NCBI RefSeq assembly: GCF_020523625.1
Contig: NZ_JAJAQH010000006.1
Span: forward strand, 310,001 to 374,000
Direction: 5' to 3'
DNA: 64,000 nt
Source: Methylovorus menthalis
GTDB lineage: Bacteria > Pseudomonadota > Gammaproteobacteria > Burkholderiales > Methylophilaceae
Below the pieces are notes generated by a model that worked only from the letters and a program-made list of their open reading frames with translations, made no database searches and was not told where the DNA came from. Below are positions 28,906 to 37,826 of this stretch, piece after piece. The translations under genes and the position numbers were made by a program. The stretch's first letter is position 1; every line of letters begins with the position of its first letter.

Positions 28906-28965
28906 ATGAATGTAGTTGATTTCAATCTTTGTCGGGCGTCTGGCTGTCGCTCCTGTTCGGCCTGA
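28906..28965 (+). CDS. Possible 19-residue cysteine-containing leader peptide
   Basis: A short frame encodes MNVVDFNLCRASGCRSCSA, with cysteines spaced C-x4-C-x2-C. GGAG at 28892-28895 gives it a good ribosome site. Its stop is 12 bases before the EF-hand gene, which has no visible ribosome site of its own, so it may couple or regulate translation of that gene. No known peptide family was recognised. Confidence 0.4.
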   Translation: MNVVDFNLCRASGCRSCSA

Positions 28966-28977
28966 TTTATCCATCCC

Positions 28978-29562
28978 ATGATGTCTATCTCATCGGTTTC
29001 CCGGTTTGGTTGTATGCACGTTGCGATTGCTGCTTGCCTGGTGATTGGCGCTGTGGATGTGTTGTACGCCGCTCCCAAGGATGCGAACGATAACGCAGAC
29101 GATGATGGTCCCAAGCCATCCCTTGTCCTTGCCCCCGATAACAGTGCTCCTGCCAAATCATTAAACGGCAACATCAGCATTGAAGAAAACATGCGTTTGC
29201 GCCGCGATTTGTATGAATATTCCCGCGCGGTAGATCCTGCCCACATTCAGATTGAAGAGCGTAGACGCGTGATGCATCAGCGCCTGCAGGCACGGTTTGA
29301 CCAGGCAGATAAAGATAACGACGGCGCCATTTCCCGTATTGAAGCCTTTGAGCTGTTGCCGCAGATTGCCCGTCATTTCAGTCAGGTAGACGCGAATAAT
29401 GATGGTGTCATTACCATGGAAGAGCTGGAGTCTGCCCAGGCCAAAGCCATTGAGCGCCAGCAACGCCCCATCCCTGTGGTCAGGGAGGAGGCACAGGTTT
29501 TGTCCTCCCCGAAGCTAAAGGAAAAGGGTGCCATGGTGAATAGTCGAAAGCGCGCCTTGTAA
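28978..29562 (+). CDS. Secreted EF-hand calcium-binding protein
   Basis: 194 residues with an N-terminal signal segment (hydrophobic core VAIAACLVIGAVDVLYA). Two EF-hand loops are visible, DKDNDGAISRIE and DANNDGVITMEE, each with the standard acidic positions and terminal Glu. They lack the Pro at loop position 2 seen in lanmodulin, so calcium is the likelier ligand. Adjacent ATGs at 28978 and 28981 are both possible, with no clear ribosome site. A terminator follows. Function unknown. Confidence 0.8.
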   Translation: MMSISSVSRFGCMHVAIAACLVIGAVDVLYAAPKDANDNADDDGPKPSLVLAPDNSAPAKSLNGNISIEENMRLRRDLYEYSRAVDPAHIQIEERRRVMHQRLQARFDQADKDNDGAISRIEAFELLPQIARHFSQVDANNDGVITMEELESAQAKAIERQQRPIPVVREEAQVLSSPKLKEKGAMVNSRKRAL

Positions 29563-29586
29563 CTACGTATCCCCGCCCGTTTTTAG

Positions 29587-29624
29587 AATGCCATTTAAAT
29601 GCATGAATTTAAATGGCATTTTTT
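29587..29624 (+). terminator. Terminator after the EF-hand gene
   Basis: A 14-bp perfect stem (AATGCCATTTAAAT with ATTTAAATGGCATT) with a 6-base loop ends in a T run. The stem is AT-rich, so strength is uncertain. Confidence 0.7.
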
Positions 29625-29716
29625 ATTGGCATCATCCTTGCATATAGTCATTCAGCAGTACCTGGATAAAGCGGTTTTATTCAGGATTGATTGATCGTGT
29701 AATAAGGAGAATTAAT

Positions 29717-29941
29717 ATGGTCGCTACTAGACAATTGGTAATCAGTACATTGCTTATCGGCGTGCTTACTGCCTGCTCAGGCATGAGTACCAAGCAAAAG
29801 AACGCTGCTGTCGGGGCTGGTATTGGTGGCGTAGCAGGAGCTGTGCTCACGGGTGGTAGTGCCCTTGGGACAGTGGGCGGCGCTGCCATTGGCGGTGTCA
29901 TTGGGCATGGTGTCGATAGCGCAACAAGCAAGAAGAAATAG
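29717..29941 (+). CDS. Glycine-zipper lipoprotein, OsmB-like
   Basis: 74-residue predicted outer-membrane lipoprotein. The start at 29717 has AAGGAG nine bases upstream and is preferred to an upstream in-frame ATG. The lipobox LTAC ends the signal peptide. The mature part is a repeated glycine zipper (GAGIGGVAGAVLTGGSALG and GGAAIGGVIGHG) and ends in a lysine tail. The family includes osmotically induced OsmB. A strong terminator follows. Confidence 0.85.
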   Translation: MVATRQLVISTLLIGVLTACSGMSTKQKNAAVGAGIGGVAGAVLTGGSALGTVGGAAIGGVIGHGVDSATSKKK

Positions 29942-30031
29942 GCTGTCGTTTTTTCACACAAATTATCCCATTGATGTGTATGCGTATTTTAATGGGGTAT
30001 GAACGACTGTCGTGATTTTGCGACAGACCAG

Positions 30032-30062
30032 GCGGCTGATGTGATGCATCAGCCGCTTTTTT
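30032..30062 (+). terminator. Terminator after the glycine-zipper lipoprotein
   Basis: GCGGCTGATG at 30032-30041 pairs perfectly with CATCAGCCGC at 30047-30056, followed by six T. Confidence 0.85.
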
Positions 30063-30147
30063 ATGTCATCTTGCACTACACGGCGGTGAACTCTTGCACG
30101 CCACATCTCTCTTTCATCTGTAAACCTTGCCATGTGATTGGAATGCT

Positions 30148-31272
30148 ATGACGATAGAAGTGAATATAGCGACCGGCTTTTCGCAGATCAAAGCGCAGGA
30201 GTGGGACACACTGACGGATGGCTCACCCCTGCTTAGCCACCGCTTCTTCAGCGCGCTGGAAGATACGCTCTGTGTAGGCGAGGCTACTGGCTGGCAACCC
30301 TATCCCGTCACGGTGCATGAGCAAGGCAAACTGATAGGCGCTACGCCGCTTTATCTCAAGCAGCACTCATACGGCGAGTATGTGTTCGATTGGGCCTGGG
30401 CCAATGCTTATGAGCAAAATGGTCTCAATTATTATCCCAAGCTGCTGGTGGCTATTCCTTTCACCCCCATCAGCGGCCCGCGTTTGCTGAGTCCTCGGCA
30501 GGAAGTGCAGCGACTGCTTGCGCGGGTTGTGCAGCAGCAGATGGAGCAGAATGCCATGTCTTCCAGCCATATATTGTTTCCTGATGCTGCATCGGCAGAG
30601 GCTTTGCAGGCAGAAGGCTGGATGCAGCGCGATGGCGTGCAATTCCGCTGGGAGAATGAAGGGTTTCGCGATTTTGCCGAATTCATTGGCCAGCTCTCGC
30701 ACGATAAGCGCAAAAAAATCAAACAGGAGCGCAAGAAAATCCTCAGCGCGGGTGTGGTTTGCCGACGCTTGCAAGGTCGCGATATCCAGCCTGCCGATTG
30801 GGATTTTTTCTATGAGTGCTACGTCAATACCTACCACGAGCATCGCTCATCGCCTTACCTGACACGCGCCTTTTTTGAGCAGATTGGGCACACCCTGCCT
30901 GAGCACCTGTTACTGATCATTGCCGAGCTGGATGGCAAGCCCATCGCCTCGGCGCTTAATTTGTATGATGCCGACACGCTGTATGGCCGCTATTGGGGAG
31001 CACTGAGCTATATACCTGGCTTGCACTTCGAGCTTTGCTATTACCAGGCGCAGGAGTTCTGCCTGGAGCACAACATCCGGTTTTTTGAAGGTGGCGCGCA
31101 AGGTGAACATAAATTGGCCCGTGGTTTCATGCCTCGGCCTACTTGTTCGTTTCACCGCATTGCCAATCCAGAGTTTGAATCTGCCATACGCCGCTTTGTT
31201 GCCATGGAAGCCAGCAACATGCAGCAATATCAGGATGAGCTGGAAGAGCGCGCACCTTATCGTGCCAATTAA
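30148..31272 (+). CDS. FemAB-like/GNAT-fold protein (DUF482 type)
   Basis: A 374-residue cytoplasmic protein resembling the FemAB_like (PF04339) family, predicted to use an acyl-CoA or aminoacyl-tRNA acyltransferase fold. Recognisable stretches are LLSHRFFSALEDTLCVG near the start and GGAQGEHKLARGFMPRPTCS near the end, both typical of the family. The frame opens at a TTG (30127), but the ATG at 30148 gives the usual N-terminus. Substrate unknown; a role in cell-wall biosynthesis is often quoted without direct proof. Confidence 0.8.
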   Translation: MTIEVNIATGFSQIKAQEWDTLTDGSPLLSHRFFSALEDTLCVGEATGWQPYPVTVHEQGKLIGATPLYLKQHSYGEYVFDWAWANAYEQNGLNYYPKLLVAIPFTPISGPRLLSPRQEVQRLLARVVQQQMEQNAMSSSHILFPDAASAEALQAEGWMQRDGVQFRWENEGFRDFAEFIGQLSHDKRKKIKQERKKILSAGVVCRRLQGRDIQPADWDFFYECYVNTYHEHRSSPYLTRAFFEQIGHTLPEHLLLIIAELDGKPIASALNLYDADTLYGRYWGALSYIPGLHFELCYYQAQEFCLEHNIRFFEGGAQGEHKLARGFMPRPTCSFHRIANPEFESAIRRFVAMEASNMQQYQDELEERAPYRAN

Positions 31273-31305
31273 CGGAATCATACAACGATGTGACACTTGA
31301 CTTTG

Positions 31306-31319
31306 TGTACGTTCGTACA
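31306..31319. promoter_or_regulatory. Putative LexA-type operator overlapping the translation start region
   Basis: TGTACGTTCGTACA consists of 6-bp inverted arms around TT and ends two bases before the first possible start codon of the LexA-like gene. Its position suggests autoregulation. The sequence differs from the enterobacterial CTGT-N8-ACAG box. Confidence 0.5.
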
Positions 31320-31321
31320 TT

Positions 31322-31912
31322 ATGGTAACGCGTATGGGAAACGACATTGACTACCTGGGGCGCATCCAGGACTACTACGCGGAGCATAAAACGCTGCCAT
31401 CCTATTCGGTGATTGCGGATATGCTCGGTTTCAAATCCAAAAACGCGGTGACAGCGCTTGTTGCCCGCTTCAAGCTGCAAGGCTTTCTGGATGCCACGGT
31501 CGACCGGCGGCTCAAGCCAGGCAAGCGCTTTTTCGAGCGCATCTTGGCCGAGAGTACCGTGCAGGCAGGTTTTCCTTCCGCAGCCAGTGGCGATCGCCAC
31601 GATACCCTCAGCATTGATGACTATCTGATCGAGCGTCCCTCACAAACCGTGCTGATCACGGTCAAGGGCGACTCCATGATCGATGCTGGCATCGTGCCGG
31701 ATGATGTGGTGATTGTGGAAAAGCGGCAGGTGGCGAATGTCGGCGATATCGTAGTGGCGATTGTCGATAATGAATTTACCCTGAAAACTCTGGGCCGCGA
31801 AAAAGGCCAGTTTGTATTGCTCCCAGCCAATAAAGCCTATCCGGTGATTCGCCCGCAAGGCAATCTGGAGATATTTGGGGTCGTGGTCGGGCAGTTTCGT
31901 AAATACGACTAA
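31322..31912 (+). CDS. LexA-like autocleaving repressor (S24 peptidase)
   Basis: 196 residues: an N-terminal winged helix (about 8-60) and a C-terminal S24 peptidase domain. The self-cleavage site A82-G83 lies in VQAGF, the catalytic Ser is S118 in GDSMID and the catalytic Lys is K155 in FTLKTL. This is the architecture of LexA, which represses DNA damage genes until RecA triggers cleavage. The N-terminal domain looks divergent from classical LexA. No imuA-imuB-dnaE2 cassette follows. Start may be 31322 or 31334. Confidence 0.85.
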   Translation: MVTRMGNDIDYLGRIQDYYAEHKTLPSYSVIADMLGFKSKNAVTALVARFKLQGFLDATVDRRLKPGKRFFERILAESTVQAGFPSAASGDRHDTLSIDDYLIERPSQTVLITVKGDSMIDAGIVPDDVVIVEKRQVANVGDIVVAIVDNEFTLKTLGREKGQFVLLPANKAYPVIRPQGNLEIFGVVVGQFRKYD

Positions 31913-31971
31913 AGCCGCGCTTATATTTATTCTGGCGCTATTTCCGCGTGCCAACTTTCAAAGTTCCAAAC

Positions 31972-32006
31972 AAAAAGCCTTGTCAGAGATGCCAAGGCTT
32001 TTTTGT
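31972..32006 (+). terminator. Terminator after the LexA-like gene
   Basis: AAAAAGCCTTG and CAAGGCTTTTT form an 11-bp stem with a 10-base loop and a T run. Confidence 0.8.
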
Positions 32007-32225
32007 TGTTGCGTTATGAAGCTCAACGCCTTATTGGATGCTGGATTTGAGCCAGTTGCAGCCACAAGCTTACTCCACAAATTCTGTGGATAACTACGCG
32101 GATGAATACTGGATAGTGTACTTAAGTGTCTGGCCGGGCATGGGTATCTCAAAAGTGCTCGAAACGGATGCGTTTGCGCATATTCCACTCAAATGGGCCG
32201 ATGGGTTGCCACTGCCGACGCCACA

Positions 32226-33143
32226 TTACTGCTGATGTTTTTCGCAGTCGGCCTCGGCAAAGCGCGCTACCAATGCATCCAGAAAAACCCGGGTGCGGGC
32301 GGGCATCAGGCGGCGACCGGGAAACACGGCCCAGGCGGTGACACTTGGCAATTGCCAGTCTTCAAGGATGCGTACCAGCTCACCTGCCTTGACGTAGGGC
32401 TCGGCAAACGGCTCACCCAGCATGGCAATGCCCAGGCCCGAGATCGCCATGCGGACTAGAATGGCAGGCGAATTGGCGGATACCTTGCCAATCGGCGTGC
32501 CTTGCCATTGGGCTTGGTCGCGTTTGAGTTGCCACAGCATGGGTTCGCCGCGTCGGGTGAGCAGATGCAGCGCATCATGTTCCATCAATGCTTCTGGTTC
32601 ATGCGGTGTGCCGCGTCTTTTGAGATAGGCGGGTGAGGCATAGAGCCCGGTTTCAAACGTGGCTATGCGTCTGGCGGCGAGCGAAGTGTCGTCTGGCAGA
32701 TCGCCCATGCGAATCGCCAGGTCAAAGTTTTCGCCAATCAGATCCACCCGCCGTGGTGAAATATCCATCTCCAGAGAAATCGCCGGATAGCGCATGGCAA
32801 ACTCGGCAAGCAAGGCTTGCAGGATATCAATCCCGAAATCCCCCGGCATTGAGAGTCGCAACCGACCGCTGGGCTCCACTTGCCGATGTTGCGTCAGCGC
32901 CAGCGTGGCTTCTACTTCCGCGGTGACCTGATGTGCATGCGCCAATACGGCATTGCCAAAGTCGGTGACGGTCAGCTTGCGTGTGGTTCTCAGCAGCAGG
33001 CGTTCGCCCAGTTGCGCCTCAAGCGCCGCCATGCGCCGCGAGAGGGTGGATTTCGGAATATGCAGGCGCTCTGCCGCGCGGCTGAAGCTTCCTTCATCCA
33101 CGACGCGGGCAAACATGAGCAAATCATTCGCTTCCAGCTTCAT
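32226..33143 (-). CDS. LysR-family transcriptional regulator
   Basis: 305 residues: an N-terminal helix-turn-helix ([32 protein letters not shown] split over about residues 10-45) and a C-terminal effector-binding domain. It is divergent from azoR with 112 bases between, the usual arrangement for a LysR regulator and its target. It probably controls azoR and possibly the following pirin and DoxX genes; the effector is unknown, perhaps a quinone or electrophile. Confidence 0.9.
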   Translation of the reverse strand: MKLEANDLLMFARVVDEGSFSRAAERLHIPKSTLSRRMAALEAQLGERLLLRTTRKLTVTDFGNAVLAHAHQVTAEVEATLALTQHRQVEPSGRLRLSMPGDFGIDILQALLAEFAMRYPAISLEMDISPRRVDLIGENFDLAIRMGDLPDDTSLAARRIATFETGLYASPAYLKRRGTPHEPEALMEHDALHLLTRRGEPMLWQLKRDQAQWQGTPIGKVSANSPAILVRMAISGLGIAMLGEPFAEPYVKAGELVRILEDWQLPSVTAWAVFPGRRLMPARTRVFLDALVARFAEADCEKHQQ

Positions 33144-33255
33144 TCTATATTTCCATCAGTGGAACAATAATATCCATTTTAACGACTTAATTAATTATTT
33201 GGGAATATGTAAAGTGTCTCCATCGTCATTCCACACATTAACTACGGAGATCATC

Positions 33256-33858
33256 ATGAACATTCTGCAAGTGAATTCCAGCGCACGGACTATCGGTTCC
33301 CACTCCACGCATCTGGCCAATGCCCTGGTCGAGCGCTTGCTCACCCAGCATGCCGACGCCACATTGACCGTGCGTGACCTGGGTCGCAACCCACACCCTA
33401 ATCTGGACGAAAAGGCCCTGCAGGCATTGTTCACGCCTGCGGACCAGCGCAATGCCGAGCAGGCTGCGCGCGTGGCGCTGGATGATGTGCTGATCAGCGA
33501 AATCCAGGCTGCTGATATCGTTGTATTGGGCGTACCCATGTATAACCTGGGGGTGTCTGTGCAACTCAAGAACTGGATTGATGCCATCTCGCGTGCGCAA
33601 GTGACGTTTCAATATACCGCCAACGGGCCAGAAGGCTTGCTGACCGGCAAGAAGGTTTACGTGGTGCTGGCCCGCGGCGGCATTTATCGCAATACGCCTG
33701 CCGATACCCAAACGCCGTACCTGAAAATTGTGTTGGGTTTTCTGGGCATGCATGATGTCGAATTCATTCATGCCGAAGGCCTGGCCATGGGCCCTGACGC
33801 GGAAAAAGCCGCGCTCGATACCGCCTATCGCCAGCTGGAAGAACTGGTGCCTGCCTGA
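33256..33858 (+). CDS. azoR: FMN-dependent NADH:quinone/azo reductase
   Basis: 200-residue flavodoxin-fold enzyme that reduces quinones and azo compounds. It begins [12 protein letters not shown], where the loop binds FMN phosphate, and contains [19 protein letters not shown] and ARGGIY, both typical of AzoR. The frame is open far upstream, but GGAG before 33256 and homology fix the start. The pirin gene follows 49 bases later. Confidence 0.93.
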   Translation: MNILQVNSSARTIGSHSTHLANALVERLLTQHADATLTVRDLGRNPHPNLDEKALQALFTPADQRNAEQAARVALDDVLISEIQAADIVVLGVPMYNLGVSVQLKNWIDAISRAQVTFQYTANGPEGLLTGKKVYVVLARGGIYRNTPADTQTPYLKIVLGFLGMHDVEFIHAEGLAMGPDAEKAALDTAYRQLEELVPA

Positions 33859-33907
33859 GGCACAGTTAATCGCGGCACATTTAATCTCATAAATAAGGAG
33901 AGCGACC

Positions 33908-34786
33908 ATGCGTAATATTCAAACCCCTGCAAATGCAGACATCGTGACCCAGCCACGGGCTGTGGAACAGATCGTGATCGGTCAGGCCACGTCTGACGGC
34001 GCCGGGGTCAAGCTCACGCGCGTGCTGACGCAACACCTGCAACGGCGTCTGGACCCTTTCCTGATGCTGGATGCCTTTGGCACAGACCAGCCTGAAGATT
34101 ACATCGGTGGCTTTCCTGATCACCCGCACCGCGGATTCGAAACCGTGACCTACATGTTGCAAGGCCGCATGCGCCATCGCGACAGTGCCGGTAACGAAGG
34201 TCTGCTCGCCCCCGGTGGCGTGCAATGGATGACGGCGGGCAAGGGCGTCATTCACTCCGAGTTGCCCGAGCAGGAAGAGGGCGCCATGGAAGGCTTTCAG
34301 CTTTGGCTCAACCTGCCCGCCAAGGACAAAATGGTGGAGCCCGCCTACCGCGATATTCAAACGGAAGAGATTCCGGAATTCACCACTGCCGATGGCGTGA
34401 CGGTACGGGTGATCGCAGGCGAGAGCCAGGGCGTCGCCGGTGCCATTCAACGTGACACCACCGAGCCGCTATATCTGGATGTGCATTTGCCAGCAGGCAC
34501 TCGCTTTACCCAGCAGATGCCTGCCGAGTTTAATGCCCTGGTGTATGTGTATCGCGGTGAGGCGCTGATTGGCGAACGCCAGGTGCCACAACAGCGCATG
34601 GCCATACTCAAGACAACCAGCGACAGCGATGGCGTTGTCATTGAAGCGTCTGAAGCCACGCGTCTGCTGCTGATCGCAGGTCGTCCGCTCAAGGAGCCCA
34701 TCGCGCAATATGGCCCTTTTGTGATGAACACCCAAGAGCAGATTTTTGAGGCGATTCACGATTACCGCGAAGGCCGTCTGGCCTGA
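33908..34786 (+). CDS. Pirin-family protein
   Basis: Bicupin protein (292 residues). The metal-binding block is GGFPDHPHRGFETVTYMLQG with GVQWMTAGKGVIHSE, both pirin signatures including the metal His residues. Some bacterial pirins act as quercetinases or redox-sensitive regulators. AAGGAG precedes the ATG. Position after azoR suggests a role in the same quinone or electrophile response. Confidence 0.9.
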   Translation: MRNIQTPANADIVTQPRAVEQIVIGQATSDGAGVKLTRVLTQHLQRRLDPFLMLDAFGTDQPEDYIGGFPDHPHRGFETVTYMLQGRMRHRDSAGNEGLLAPGGVQWMTAGKGVIHSELPEQEEGAMEGFQLWLNLPAKDKMVEPAYRDIQTEEIPEFTTADGVTVRVIAGESQGVAGAIQRDTTEPLYLDVHLPAGTRFTQQMPAEFNALVYVYRGEALIGERQVPQQRMAILKTTSDSDGVVIEASEATRLLLIAGRPLKEPIAQYGPFVMNTQEQIFEAIHDYREGRLA

Positions 34787-34820
34787 GAAATGCGCTTAGT
34801 TTATTGATCGTAGTAAAACT

Positions 34821-34857
34821 GCCTGACTCAGCCTCACCTGGGTGAGTCAGGCCATTT
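34821..34857 (+). terminator. Terminator-like hairpin after the pirin gene
   Basis: GCCTGACTCA at 34821-34830 pairs with TGAGTCAGGC at 34843-34852, followed by a short ATTTT. It may be partial, since doxX starts 56 bases later on the same strand. Confidence 0.6.
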
Positions 34858-34907
34858 TCAACAAGCAATCGGGTTTTTTATTTTTTTACTTTAAAGGGAG
34901 TTTTCTC

Positions 34908-35306
34908 ATGCAAGCACTACATCGTCACGGCCCATTGGTCGGCCGCATCCTGATCGCGCTGATCTTCATCCTCTCAGGCTTTTCCAAGATCGGCGGTTTT
35001 GCCGGCATCTCCGGCTACATCGCCAGCAAAGGCCTGCCGCTGCCTGACCTAGTGACCATCCTCACCATCCTCATTGAAGTGGGAGGCGGCTTGCTGATCG
35101 TCGTCGGCTACCGTGCGCGTCTGGCCGCTGCTGCCTTGTTCTTGTTCACTCTGGCAGCCGCGTTCCTGTTTCATGATTTCTGGGCAGCAAGCCCAGACAT
35201 GGCGCAAAACCAGATGATTCATTTCATGAAAAACATCTCCATGGCGGGTGGTCTGTTGTTTGTGCTGGTGCATGGCAGCGGCCCGCACAGTGTAAAAGCC
35301 GACTAA
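34908..35306 (+). CDS. DoxX-family membrane protein
   Basis: 132-residue inner-membrane protein with four hydrophobic segments. The first carries GRILIALIFILSGFSKIGGF and a later one LIEVGGGLLIVVGYRARLAA, typical of DoxX/YphA. AAAGGGAG sits before the ATG at 34908. Family members have been linked to thiol and quinone redox; here it closes an azoR-pirin-doxX cluster. Confidence 0.88.
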   Translation: MQALHRHGPLVGRILIALIFILSGFSKIGGFAGISGYIASKGLPLPDLVTILTILIEVGGGLLIVVGYRARLAAAALFLFTLAAAFLFHDFWAASPDMAQNQMIHFMKNISMAGGLLFVLVHGSGPHSVKAD

Positions 35307-35328
35307 TCCTTTAGTCTTTCAGCCAAAC

Positions 35329-35359
35329 AAAAAGCCCGCTCATAATAAGCGGGCTTTTT
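35329..35359. terminator. Bidirectional terminator between doxX and eptA
   Basis: A 12-bp stem, AAAAAGCCCGCT with AGCGGGCTTTTT, with a 7-base loop. It has A and T tracts on both sides and separates convergent genes. Confidence 0.85.
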
Positions 35360-35380
35360 CTCGTCAGCAGATGCTGATTC

Positions 35381-37015
35381 TTACTGCAACGCTGTATGCA
35401 GCTGGCCTTGTTGCTGCAGCATGCTGATGACGTCGGCGTTGTGCATGAGCACATCGTGTTTGCTGTCGCAGGTTTTGCTGTTGAGTTCGTACGAGACCAG
35501 CAGGGTGCAGAAGAGGTCATCGTGGCTGAAGGGGTAATCCTGATAGGGCTTGAGGTCGCTTAATTTGTAATCAAAATGCTTGCCCATCCAGACGATGGCG
35601 GGGATGTGGGTTTGCTCTTGCGGGGCGATCATGTAGGGGGCGGCATGCAGGTAGATGCCGTGTTCGCCCAGGGATTCGCCGTGATCGCTCACGTACAGCA
35701 TGGCGGTGGCGTGGGTTTCGTTGTATTGCTTGAGAAAATCCACCACGTGCGCCAGGAAGTAGTCGGTATACAGAATGGCATTGTCGTAGGCGTTATCGAG
35801 TTCTTGCTGCGAGCATTGGCTGAGCTCGTTACTTTTGCAGGCGGGTTTGAATCGCTCAAACTCGGGCGGGTAGCGGCGATAGTATTCTGGGCCGTGGTTG
35901 CCCATTTGGTGCAGCACGATGAGGATATCCTTGTTTTTATGGCTGTCGATGTATTTATCCAGCCCGCCCAGCATGCCGATGTCGCGGCATTCGGTATCGC
36001 AGACTTTATTCAGCGTGGGGCTTTTGAAGTTTTCGTACGTCATGCGCGTGGCGACGCCTTTGGAGTCCGAGTTGTTGTCGCGCCACAGAATCTGCACGCC
36101 ATGCTCAAACAGCACATCCAGCGCATTTTCATAATGCAGGGCTTTTTCGCGGTCAAAATCCTTGCGGCCCAGCGCTGAAAACATGCACGGCACAGATTCG
36201 CCAGTGGAGGTGCCGCACGAGCTGACATTGCGCAGGCTCAGCACATCGCGCTTGGCGAGCTCGGGGTTGGTGTCACGCGGGTAGCCATTCAATGAAAAGC
36301 GATCGGCACGCGCGGTTTCGCCCACCACCAGAATAATCAGCTCATGTTGCGATGGCGTGCCTATCATCACCGCATCGGGTGCGGTGGCTGTCAGCGCGGT
36401 AATCGCGGTGGACTTCAGCTTTTCATGCGCATAACCAAACAGCGAGTAAACGGGGTAAATCGGGTTGGCATAGTTGCGGGTGATTTTGTGCTCGCGTATG
36501 AAAGACGCGTAATGCGCGGTAAACGGTGCCACCACCAGCACCATGCCGATGATGAGCAGCAGCGTGAGCGAAAGCTTGGACTGGAATTCCGCCTTGAAGC
36601 CCCTGCCGGCTGGCCAATAGCGAATAATCAGCCACGCCGGCAACACGCCCAGCAACAAGGTGCGCAGCACCAGCCCCCAGCTCAGCAGCCCGGCAAACTC
36701 CTGCGTATCGGTATGAAAAATATTGTCGATCATCACCGTATCGACCACCACGCCATAGGTATCCATGTAATACGCCGCTTGCGATGCCACCAGCACCAGC
36801 AAGGCCAGCAGCCAGCGTGCGCCACGGGTATGCGCCACCAGCAGCAGAAACAGCGCGGTGGCAAACGTGAAAAACAAACCAAGGGAGATCAAGAGCGGTA
36901 CATTGCCAGCGCTGGGCGGGTACACCTCCAGCAGACGTTGAAACAGGCTGATATTGGCCGTTGCCATCAGAAACACGGCAACCAGCAAGGTTTTACGGTT
37001 ACAAGTTGAAAACAT
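35381..37015 (-). CDS. eptA: Lipid A phosphoethanolamine transferase (EptA family)
   Basis: Inner-membrane enzyme (544 residues from the ATG at 37015) that adds phosphoethanolamine to lipid A, lowering negative charge. About five N-terminal helices precede a periplasmic sulfatase-fold domain with VGETARADRFSLNGYPRDTNP and the nucleophile Thr region SSCGTSTGESVPCMFS; YVSDHGESLGEHG holds late metal ligands. An upstream in-frame Met at 37069 is less likely. The substrate could also be another glycan. Confidence 0.9.
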   Translation of the reverse strand: MFSTCNRKTLLVAVFLMATANISLFQRLLEVYPPSAGNVPLLISLGLFFTFATALFLLLVAHTRGARWLLALLVLVASQAAYYMDTYGVVVDTVMIDNIFHTDTQEFAGLLSWGLVLRTLLLGVLPAWLIIRYWPAGRGFKAEFQSKLSLTLLLIIGMVLVVAPFTAHYASFIREHKITRNYANPIYPVYSLFGYAHEKLKSTAITALTATAPDAVMIGTPSQHELIILVVGETARADRFSLNGYPRDTNPELAKRDVLSLRNVSSCGTSTGESVPCMFSALGRKDFDREKALHYENALDVLFEHGVQILWRDNNSDSKGVATRMTYENFKSPTLNKVCDTECRDIGMLGGLDKYIDSHKNKDILIVLHQMGNHGPEYYRRYPPEFERFKPACKSNELSQCSQQELDNAYDNAILYTDYFLAHVVDFLKQYNETHATAMLYVSDHGESLGEHGIYLHAAPYMIAPQEQTHIPAIVWMGKHFDYKLSDLKPYQDYPFSHDDLFCTLLVSYELNSKTCDSKHDVLMHNADVISMLQQQGQLHTALQ

Positions 37016-37271
37016 GGGACTCTTTAAACAGGTTGTGAAGTAATGCCCGGCTTGCGCAGGGCTTATCACTACTACATGGCACGATTTGTACCAACGCCCG
37101 CTAAAGAGTGTGCGCGGATGGGAGAATGGTTTGTTAATTAAAAATCAAAGACTTGAAGTGTGGTGGCTGAGGCGGAATGCAAGGCAAAGCAGCCCACCCT
37201 GCAAACATGTTCATAACCCTGGTTTAACAGCCTGCATATTTTGGTAAAGATGACGGCTGAAAACCGTGGCG

Positions 37272-37826
37272 CTATCTAAAGCGGCGGTTATGCATCATCC
37301 ATTGCTGCTTGAAGGCATCCTGCGTCTTTTGCTGGTTTTCTTGCTGTCGATATTCCCATGGCGGGGTCGGGTTGGCATCGGCCCACAGGCCGCGCTTTTC
37401 ATTGCGGGCGGTTTGCTCAGCTGCCGCGTAGCTTATTCGGTCTGCCTCGGTCTGGTCCCGCGCATAATGCTTGTAATGCCACGCCATGCCCTGAGTGAGC
37501 TGGCGCAGATTGCAGTCCGTGCCATCCACCCACACCTTGCCCAGCAGTCGGCCATATTGGTCCGACTCCTGGCTCTCGATCATCGCCTCTCTGCCGCGCG
37601 CGCACTCTGCCAGCGCCTGCTTGGCCTTGTTGCCAAAGGCCTGCGCTTGCTCAGGCGCATCAATGCCCTGCAAGCGCACTTTATATTTCAGGTTGTCCGG
37701 GGTTTTGACGGTGAGCGTATCGCCATCGGCGATATACACCACCTTGCCACTCACATCGGCATGCGCGGTTAGCGCCAGGCAGCACAGCCATGGCAATACA
37801 AAACGGGGTGGGGAAAGGGTAAACAT
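37272..37826 (-). CDS. Secreted staphylococcal-nuclease-like (SNase) protein
   Basis: 184 residues with an N-terminal signal (LPWLCCLALTAHA). The SNase domain has VYIADGDTLTV, VRLQGIDAPE and YGRLLGKVW, which include the catalytic Arg, Glu and Arg and the metal Asp residues. The C-terminus is Gln-rich. The start overlaps the GNAT stop by one base (TGATG), so it ends a lipoprotein-GNAT-nuclease operon. Likely a periplasmic or secreted DNA/RNA nuclease. Confidence 0.9.
   Translation of the reverse strand: MFTLSPPRFVLPWLCCLALTAHADVSGKVVYIADGDTLTVKTPDNLKYKVRLQGIDAPEQAQAFGNKAKQALAECARGREAMIESQESDQYGRLLGKVWVDGTDCNLRQLTQGMAWHYKHYARDQTEADRISYAAAEQTARNEKRGLWADANPTPPWEYRQQENQQKTQDAFKQQWMMHNRRFR

Noticed and set aside
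28906-28965. Resemblance of the cysteine-containing short peptide to methanobactin precursors.
   Set aside because: No mbnB/mbnC-like or other modification genes are nearby; a leader-peptide role fits better.
28978-29562. EF-hand protein as a lanmodulin, which would be attractive in a methylotroph.
   Set aside because: Only two loops, without the Pro at loop position 2 that marks lanmodulin.
32038-32235. 65-codon frame and a TGTGGATAA (DnaA-box-like) sequence at 32085-32093.
   Set aside because: The frame overlaps the end of the LysR gene and has no ribosome site; a single DnaA-type 9-mer is expected by chance and no origin features surround it.
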